From an uncultured Veillonella sp. (GTDB lineage: Bacteria; Bacillota; Negativicutes; Veillonellales; Veillonellaceae): a stretch of DNA of 11,387 nucleotides. The notes beneath the pieces are model-generated. The model was given only the letters and a program-made list of their open reading frames with translations. It was not told where the DNA came from and did no database searches. Below, piece after piece: positions 6,577 through 11,387 of the stretch. Position 1 is the stretch's first letter, and every line of letters begins with the position of its first letter. The stretch spans positions 1 to 11,387 of the forward strand of contig CAKPSA010000035.1 in assembly GCA_934183145.1 (NCBI GenBank). The letters are read 5' to 3'. Made by a program: the position numbers and the translations under genes.

Positions 6577-7449
6577 TTATTTAAATTGATTGCAAAGGCT
6601 ATCGAATAGCGCTTGATCTGGTTTTACAACATCTTCAGTCAATGGACGAGGATGTGGACCACCATTTGCTGCAGCCATAGCTTTTTCAAAGGAAGGTTTA
6701 GTTGTATCTTGATAGATAACGCCTGTTACCAAACCATCAGTTTCACCCAATGTTTTAAGTGCTGCTGCACGATCTGTTGGGTCATAGCCTTCTGGCAATT
6801 CTACCAAATGTTCTTTAAACCAGTCATAGCTGTTGTGTTTATTGTATGTAACACATGGGCTGAATACGTTGATGAAGGAGAATCCTTCATGATCCATTGC
6901 TTTTTGAATCAACTCTACGAGTTGTGCACGGTTAATCATATAACCTTGTGCTACGAATGTAGCACCTGCAGCGATTGCAGTTTCACAAACGGACAATGGA
7001 GATTCGAATGCCCCACGAGGTGTTGTTTTAGTAACAAAACCGATGTCGGAACGAGGGGATGCTTGACCTTTAGTCAAACCATATACATGGTTATCCATTA
7101 CAACGTATGTCATATTTACATTACGTTTGAAAGCATGGATAGTGTGACCCATACCGATAGCGAACGCATCGCCATCACCGGAGCAAGCGATAACTTCTAA
7201 GTCTTGGTTAGCAAGTTTAACGCCTTGTGCGTAAGGAAGCGCACGACCATGAGTTGTATGCGCACCATATGCGTAGAAATAACCACCGATACGGCTAGAG
7301 CAACCGATACCGGAAATTACTGCTAATTTTTCTGGTGGAATATTTTTCGCTACTACAGCGTCAGTAATCGCTGCTTGAACCCCATAATGGCCACAGCCTG
7401 GACACCAGTTAGGACGAATATCGTTTCTGTAATCTTTAGCTGTTGTCAT
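6577..7449 (-). CDS. korB: 2-oxoacid:ferredoxin oxidoreductase, beta subunit
   Basis: A 290-residue TPP-binding beta subunit of a 2-oxoacid (probably 2-oxoglutarate) ferredoxin oxidoreductase. With KorA it converts a 2-oxoacid, CoA and oxidised ferredoxin to acyl-CoA, CO2 and reduced ferredoxin. WCPGCGH (15-21) supplies C16 and C19, and C50 (GIGCSS) and C199 (FSPCVTYN) complete the likely 4Fe-4S ligand set of two-subunit enzymes. GDGDAFAIG (91-99) with N120 (MDNHVYGLTKG) is the TPP/Mg motif. The ATG at 7449 is chosen because AAGGAGG lies 9 bases upstream; an in-frame ATG eight codons earlier sits inside the korA end without a site. One base separates it from the korA stop, so the pair is coupled. 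Specificity for 2-oxoglutarate over pyruvate or branched 2-oxoacids is inferred from the two-subunit layout. Confidence 0.92.
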   Translation of the reverse strand: MTTAKDYRNDIRPNWCPGCGHYGVQAAITDAVVAKNIPPEKLAVISGIGCSSRIGGYFYAYGAHTTHGRALPYAQGVKLANQDLEVIACSGDGDAFAIGMGHTIHAFKRNVNMTYVVMDNHVYGLTKGQASPRSDIGFVTKTTPRGAFESPLSVCETAIAAGATFVAQGYMINRAQLVELIQKAMDHEGFSFINVFSPCVTYNKHNSYDWFKEHLVELPEGYDPTDRAAALKTLGETDGLVTGVIYQDTTKPSFEKAMAAANGGPHPRPLTEDVVKPDQALFDSLCNQFK

Positions 7450-7450
7450 A

Positions 7451-9202
7451 TTATAGGACCTCCTTAATCGCATTTTTCACATAACTTTTTGTGAATGGAT
7501 TACCATCGTATTTCAAGCAGCTGGAAATTTTAGATTTCTTATGCATGTTGATTTTAAATAAGTTAGTCAATTGACCTGTTGCATTGTGCTCAACGATAAC
7601 CACTTTTTTCGCAGCATCCATGAATGGTTGTAATTGTTTTGCTGGGAATGGTTTAATCAAGCGCAATTGTAAGTGGTTAACTTTAACGCCTTCTTGATCG
7701 AATTCAGCAACTGCTTCTTCGATAGCACCACGGCTAGAAGCCATACCTACAACGAGTACATCAGCTTCATCGTATTTTGCATTATTCAAGAATGGTTCAT
7801 AGTTATCAGCTACAGTTTCCAATTTGCGGAAACGTTTATCAGTTTGCGCTACGTGCATTGTAGGCGCTTCTGCTGGTTTACCTTCTTCATTATGTTCTAG
7901 ACCTGTGGAAAGGAATAGACCATTTTTCATACCAGGAATTGTACGTGGAGAAATACCATCTTCAGTCAATTCAAAGCGTTTGAAGTATTTAGGTTGTTCT
8001 AATTCAGGAAGATCAGCTTCTTTCATCATTTTACCGCGGTTAATAGGTACACGGTTCAAGTCGAAGGAAGGAACGGATTGTTTATTCAAACCTTGTTGTA
8101 AGTCAGGCATGAAGATAACTGGACATTGGTACATTTCTGCCAAGTTGAAAGCTTTTTGAATTTCATAGAAGCATTCTTCGATAGATGTTGGAGAAATTAC
8201 GATACCAGAGTAATCGCCATGTGCGTTGTAGCAAGCCGCATCAATATCGGATTGTTCAACCTTTGTAGCCATACCTGTGGATGGGCCAGAGCGTTGAACG
8301 TCGATAACAACCATTGGCAATTCAGCCATGGAAGCCATGGATAAGGATTCTGCCATCAAGGAAAGACCAGGGCCAGAAGTACATGTAAAGCCACGAACAC
8401 CTGCGTATACGCCGCCCATAGCTGTCATGCATGCTGCAATTTCGTCTTCTGTTTGAACGATTGTAGCACCCAATTTATCCATGTTTTTAATCATATATTC
8501 CATTACTTCAGATGCTGGAGTAATAGGATAAGATGCCATGAAACGGGAACCCGCAGCAATAGCACCTAACGCACATGCTTCATTACCTAATAAGAACATT
8601 TGATCTTTCTTACCAGGAGCTGGCAATGTATCGATTTCAACATCGCCTAATTTTTCCATTACAAGGCCATGACCGTCGTCAAAGGCAGCCAAGTTTTTAT
8701 CCACGATTTCTTGGGATTTTTTCGCAAATTTAGCAGCGATTGCATCTTTAAACATCTTAGTATCGAAACCAAGAAGTGCAACAGACATACCAAGTGCTAC
8801 GATGTTACGCATCAACATGGAGCCTTGTTTCATTGCTGTTTCAGAGATTGGCAAGGACAAGCAATTAACCTTTGTACCTTCAAATTTAGAGAAGTCAGGA
8901 TTTACTTTGCTGTCACAGATGATGTAACCGCCATCGCGAACTTCAGAACCATGCATATCAACTGTTTCTTGATCAAGGGAAAGCAAGAAGTCTACGCCTT
9001 CACCGATGGACATAACTTGTTCTAATGCAACGCGCAATGCGAATGTAGTATGACCACCTTTGATACGAGATGCAAATAAACGTTGGCTATACAAGGAATA
9101 ACCTTCTTTAGCGAGGATTGTCGCCATGATTTCGCCACAACTCTCAATACCTTCACCTTGTTGGCCGCCCATTTTCCAGATAAAATCTTTACGTTTTTGC
9201 AA
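7451..9202 (-). CDS. korA: 2-oxoacid:ferredoxin oxidoreductase, fused gamma-alpha subunit
   Basis: A 583-residue fusion of the gamma and alpha domains of a 2-oxoacid:ferredoxin oxidoreductase. The gamma domain (about 8-185) has MGGQQGEGIES (11-21) and the segment ASRIKGGHTTFALRV (44-58). The alpha domain begins near 203 (FLLGNEACALGAIAAG), with YPITPASEV (225-233), the TEDE segment (about 251-254), TSGPG (275-279) and RSGPSTG (304-310), which contact TPP and substrate. The C-terminal domain II (about 475-583) includes VVGMASSRGA. The start is TTG at 9202: AAGGAGG lies 9 bases upstream, whereas the in-frame GTG at 9211 abuts the SD with no spacer. It lies immediately upstream of korB in its own transcription unit. 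No adjacent ferredoxin-like delta subunit is present, as expected for KorAB. Confidence 0.93.
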   Translation of the reverse strand: MQKRKDFIWKMGGQQGEGIESCGEIMATILAKEGYSLYSQRLFASRIKGGHTTFALRVALEQVMSIGEGVDFLLSLDQETVDMHGSEVRDGGYIICDSKVNPDFSKFEGTKVNCLSLPISETAMKQGSMLMRNIVALGMSVALLGFDTKMFKDAIAAKFAKKSQEIVDKNLAAFDDGHGLVMEKLGDVEIDTLPAPGKKDQMFLLGNEACALGAIAAGSRFMASYPITPASEVMEYMIKNMDKLGATIVQTEDEIAACMTAMGGVYAGVRGFTCTSGPGLSLMAESLSMASMAELPMVVIDVQRSGPSTGMATKVEQSDIDAACYNAHGDYSGIVISPTSIEECFYEIQKAFNLAEMYQCPVIFMPDLQQGLNKQSVPSFDLNRVPINRGKMMKEADLPELEQPKYFKRFELTEDGISPRTIPGMKNGLFLSTGLEHNEEGKPAEAPTMHVAQTDKRFRKLETVADNYEPFLNNAKYDEADVLVVGMASSRGAIEEAVAEFDQEGVKVNHLQLRLIKPFPAKQLQPFMDAAKKVVIVEHNATGQLTNLFKINMHKKSKISSCLKYDGNPFTKSYVKNAIKEVL

Positions 9203-9218
9203 GAGATTCACCCTCCTT
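9200..9218 (-). promoter_or_regulatory. ribosome binding site that fixes a TTG start for korA
   Basis: AAGGAGG (9218-9212) is followed directly by GTG (9211-9209) and, three codons later in the same frame, by TTG (9202-9200). Only TTG lies at a normal distance (9 bases). Confidence 0.7.
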
Positions 9219-9295
9219 AGGATAAAAATTACACTGCTGACAAGAGTCTACCTTACTATGTTAATGTTTTATAGTACGAACCTGTCTTATATCGT

Positions 9296-9333
9296 CATTG
9301 TATCATGTATATTTTGGGTTTACAATGTATCAT
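9296..9333 (-). repeat. two direct repeats overlapping the korAB promoter
   Basis: On the minus strand ATGATACATTG (9333-9323) and ATGATACAATG (9306-9296) match at 10 of 11 positions and are 27 bases apart. The first covers part of the -35 and the second covers the -10. The position suits an operator for a repressor, but no known consensus is matched clearly. Confidence 0.45.
9297..9325 (-). promoter_or_regulatory. promoter of korAB
   Basis: On the minus strand -35 TTGTAA (9325-9320) and -10 TACAAT (9302-9297) are separated by exactly 17 bases. Transcription would begin near 9290, leaving a leader of about 90 bases before the TTG start. It lies downstream of the truA terminator, as needed for an independent operon. 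Confidence 0.6.
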
Positions 9334-9370
9334 TTCACATAATAATAGGTATAAATTAAGGCATTATAAC

Positions 9371-9418
9371 TAAAAATTATAAGAGAAAAGGATACTACAT
9401 GCTAAGTAGTATCCTTTT
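9371..9418 (-). terminator. terminator after truA
   Basis: Positions 9386-9398 and 9406-9418 form a perfect 13-bp stem with a 7-base loop. On the minus strand it is followed by a T-rich stretch (CTCTTATAATTTTTA, 9385-9371). The arm ends in TTTT on both strands, but the + strand has no further T-run and no gene to serve. Confidence 0.85.
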
Positions 9419-9473
9419 AGTATTAATGGTTATCGTTTTAAATAAATTCTTGGCAGATGCAGTCTATACAAAA

Positions 9474-10259
9474 TTATATAGAATATTTATTCTGCAGTAC
9501 CTCTTGCTGCCGTTCTTCAGTAAAGAATATCTCTTCTAAACACAAGCCTTGAGCTGGTGCCGTTTTTCCTATAACACGGCGATCTTTAGCTGCTAAATAG
9601 CCCTTAATATCCTCTACCTTACGTCTTCCCAGTCCTACATCGACGAGCAGTCCTGCAATATTACGAACCATGTGATATAAGAATCCATCGCCTATAACAG
9701 AAATGGTAACATGAGAACCTTCTGCATCCACGTGAATTCCCATAATTGTTTTTACTGGATCAGCTGGCGTTGAATTTGTTCCCTTTAAGGTTGTAAAATC
9801 ATGCGTGCCCAACAGTTCATTACCGGCCGCTTGCATAAGCTCAATATTAAGAGGCTTCTTAACGTGCCAGTGGTATCGCTTTGTCAGTGGATTGGCAATG
9901 AGTTGATTATGGATGGTATATACATACTCTTTACCATATATATTCCATCGCGGCTTCCAATCGAGGGGAATTTCCACCGCCTCAAGAACAACTATATCCT
10001 TTGGGATATGTGCAATCATAGCGCGAGGAATATTTTCTGCCGGTATAGATCCAGATGTTTGGAACGTACATACTTGAAACTTCGCATGTACACCTGCATC
10101 TGTCCTAGAAGCGCCGTAGATTTGTATGGGTTCATTACAAATTTTTGACAATCCGTATTCTAAACAGCCTTGTACCGTTAAGCCCTTATCGTCGGGTTGC
10201 TTTTGATAGCCTGCTAAATCAGTGCCATCATAAGCGACTATGATACGTATATTTCTCAT
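9474..10259 (-). CDS. truA: tRNA pseudouridine(38-40) synthase
   Basis: A 261-residue cytoplasmic enzyme of usual TruA length that isomerises uridines 38-40 in the anticodon stem-loop of many tRNAs. The catalytic aspartate is D54 in YGASRTDAGVHA (48-59). Other family motifs are RWNIYGKEYVYTI (104-116) with the conserved tyrosines, GTHDFTTLKG (151-160), DGFLYHMVRNIAGLL (191-205) and the C-terminal TAPAQGLCLEEI (233-244). The ATG at 10259 overlaps the TGA of ecfT (ATGA), and the local SD is weak, so it probably depends on translation of ecfT. The ecfA-ecfT-truA order is common in Firmicutes, where it often follows the ribosomal protein cluster. Confidence 0.96.
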   Translation of the reverse strand: MRNIRIIVAYDGTDLAGYQKQPDDKGLTVQGCLEYGLSKICNEPIQIYGASRTDAGVHAKFQVCTFQTSGSIPAENIPRAMIAHIPKDIVVLEAVEIPLDWKPRWNIYGKEYVYTIHNQLIANPLTKRYHWHVKKPLNIELMQAAGNELLGTHDFTTLKGTNSTPADPVKTIMGIHVDAEGSHVTISVIGDGFLYHMVRNIAGLLVDVGLGRRKVEDIKGYLAAKDRRVIGKTAPAQGLCLEEIFFTEERQQEVLQNKYSI

Positions 10260-11059
10260 AGATCAAGCCACCATAAAACGATGAGTACAATGGTAACTAA
10301 AATGACAGCTCCTACGCCGATATAATCTACATAGGTAACTTGTAGTTCTTTCATGCGCGTACGATTCACACCGCCTCTATAACAGCGAGCCTCCATGGCA
10401 ATCGCTAGTTCGTCAGCGCGTCTGAAAGCACTAATAAACAATGGTACTAAGAGGGGCACCATGTTTTTAGCACGTTGAATGATAGAGCCTGTTACAAAGT
10501 CAGCACCACGAGCAGATTGAGCTTTCATAATACGATCTGTCTCATCTAGTAAAGTTGGAATAAAGCGCAATGCAATAGTCATCATCATAGCCAATTCGTG
10601 AGCTGGCACACCAATACAACGGAATGGATTGAGCAAATGTTCAATACCATCGGTCAAACGAATTGGTGATGTCGTATAGGTCAATAAGGACGAGAACAAG
10701 ATTAAAAAGATTAATCGCGCCGCCATTTGTAGACCCATAGCCAAGCCTTGATCTGTAATATTGATGATCCACCATTGGAATATTGTATTACCTGGTGTTG
10801 TAAAGATATGAATACCCATGGTAAATACGATGATAATCCAAAGCGGTTTAATAGCAGACCACATCAAGCGTAATGGCAATCGTGATAATAGCATCGCAAA
10901 GATTGTAAATGCCCCTACCAAGCCATACGCAAGAGGAGAGTTCGCTAGGAAGATGGCTACCACAAATATTGTAGTAGCAATAATCTTTGCACGAGGATCC
11001 ATGCGATGCAAGAAGGAGTTTCCTGGGAAGTATTGCCCTATAGTAATGTTATTTAACAT
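10256..11059 (-). CDS. ecfT: energy-coupling factor transporter transmembrane protein EcfT
   Basis: A 267-residue polytopic membrane protein that couples the paired EcfA ATPases to interchangeable substrate-binding S components for uptake of vitamins or metals. The N-terminus has GQYFPGNSFLHRMDPRAKI (8-26), the typical EcfT opening with the DPR-K element. Several hydrophobic segments follow. The two cytoplasmic coupling motifs are AQSARGAD (180-187) and AMEARCYRGG (221-230), each with the Ala-Arg pair that docks into the ATPases. A last helix lies at about 245-265. The ATG at 11059 has SD AAGGAGGT with a short spacer, and the gene overlaps the end of ecfA by 11 bases. No S component lies in the window, so the transported substrate is unknown; a shared group II ECF module is likely. 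Confidence 0.94.
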   Translation of the reverse strand: MLNNITIGQYFPGNSFLHRMDPRAKIIATTIFVVAIFLANSPLAYGLVGAFTIFAMLLSRLPLRLMWSAIKPLWIIIVFTMGIHIFTTPGNTIFQWWIINITDQGLAMGLQMAARLIFLILFSSLLTYTTSPIRLTDGIEHLLNPFRCIGVPAHELAMMMTIALRFIPTLLDETDRIMKAQSARGADFVTGSIIQRAKNMVPLLVPLFISAFRRADELAIAMEARCYRGGVNRTRMKELQVTYVDYIGVGAVILVTIVLIVLWWLDL

Positions 11060-11387
11060 GGCTACCTCCTTCTAGAATGGCTTGTACTGCATCATCTACG
11101 GATAATACACGATTAGACACATCTAGTCCCTGTTCACGCAAATACTCCATAGTGACAGATACTGGTGGTACGTCTACACCAACCGCCTGTAATTCATCGC
11201 GGTGATTATTAAAGATATCCATCGGCTCTCCATCGAGAACGATGCGACCTTTATCAAGGACTACAAGGCGAGATGCCATGCGCGAAATATCTTCCATATT
11301 GTGAGATACAAGGATTACTGTAATACCCTTTTCTTTATGAAGACGAATAATTTCTTCAAAGATTTCTTCACGACCAAATGGGTCAAG
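11049..11387 (-). CDS. ecfA2: ECF transporter ATP-binding protein, C-terminal part
   Basis: The last 112 codons of an ABC ATPase gene that enters from the right edge in frame. The visible protein starts LDPFGREEIFEEIIRLHK, the D-loop region that follows Walker B, and continues to ITVILVSHNMEDISR, where the histidine is the H-loop switch. The sequence VVLDKGRIVLDGEP is typical of ABC ATPases of the ECF/cobalt type. The Walker A, Q-loop and signature motifs lie outside the window. Its position directly before ecfT, with an 11-base overlap, supports EcfA. Assignment to EcfA2 rather than EcfA1 rests on the usual order A1-A2-T and is not proven by sequence. Confidence 0.88.
   Translation of the reverse strand, partial: LDPFGREEIFEEIIRLHKEKGITVILVSHNMEDISRMASRLVVLDKGRIVLDGEPMDIFNNHRDELQAVGVDVPPVSVTMEYLREQGLDVSNRVLSVDDAVQAILEGGSHVK

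Noticed and set aside
6613..7200. 195-codon open frame on the + strand opposite korB
   Set aside because: It lies wholly antisense to a well-supported korB, has no SD, and its protein is Cys/Phe-rich and unlike any family, as expected for a shadow frame. The other + strand frames were dropped for the same reason.
7450..7473. Earlier ATG adding 8 residues to KorB
   Set aside because: It lies inside the korA coding end without an SD, and the AAGGAGG at 7465-7459 fits only the ATG at 7449. Homologous beta subunits start shortly before the WCPGCGH motif.
9126..9359. 77-codon + strand open frame across the korA start and promoter
   Set aside because: Half of it is antisense to korA and the rest covers the korAB promoter. 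No SD or protein signature is present.
1..11387. CRISPR array, insertion sequence, tRNA or rRNA
   Set aside because: No regularly spaced repeats, transposase frames, terminal inverted repeats or recognisable RNA gene sequences were seen on either strand.

Overview
The window looks like chromosomal DNA from a member of the Negativicutes, most likely Veillonella or a close relative. This is inferred from gene content and moderate-to-low G+C: tandem CobT paralogs of the ArsA/ArsB kind, a two-subunit ferredoxin-dependent 2-oxoacid oxidoreductase, and an ECF transporter-truA block. No rRNA or marker gene is present to fix the species. Every supported gene is on the minus strand, so transcription runs from the high to the low coordinates.

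Layout in the direction of transcription. (1) 11387-9474: the 3' end of an ECF-transporter ATPase gene (ecfA, cut by the window edge), then ecfT and truA, all overlapping by a few bases and closed by a hairpin terminator at about 9371-9418. (2) 9325-6507: a self-contained korA-korB operon for a 2-oxoacid:ferredoxin oxidoreductase, with its own promoter and a strong terminator. KorA is a gamma-alpha fusion and KorB is the TPP/Fe-S beta subunit. (3) 6339-3777: an uncharacterised 616-residue membrane protein overlapping a LemA-family protein; these two form the least understood unit of the window. (4) 3704-2358: a MATE-family multidrug/cation antiporter whose translation start region is tandemly duplicated. 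(5) 2256-1369: a prephenate dehydrogenase (tyrA) behind a 13-bp perfect hairpin. (6) 1178-1: two overlapping cobT homologs, the second cut by the window edge, behind a sigma70-type promoter and a palindrome with CIRCE-like arms.

How the genes fit together: most units are core metabolism. KorAB links 2-oxoacids to reduced ferredoxin and CoA thioesters. The ECF module energises vitamin or metal uptake. The cobT pair activates the lower-ligand base of cobamides, and the tandem arrangement points to ArsAB-type chemistry, which in Sporomusa ovata can use phenolic bases. TyrA is the tyrosine branch enzyme. I found no mobile element, CRISPR array, tRNA or rRNA, and no recognisable cobalamin riboswitch or T-box.

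The items most worth attention are the ArsAB-like pair, the LemA/616-aa pair, the CIRCE-like palindrome with a wrong spacer, the duplicated MATE start region with a 7-codon mini-ORF, and the direct repeats over the korAB promoter.
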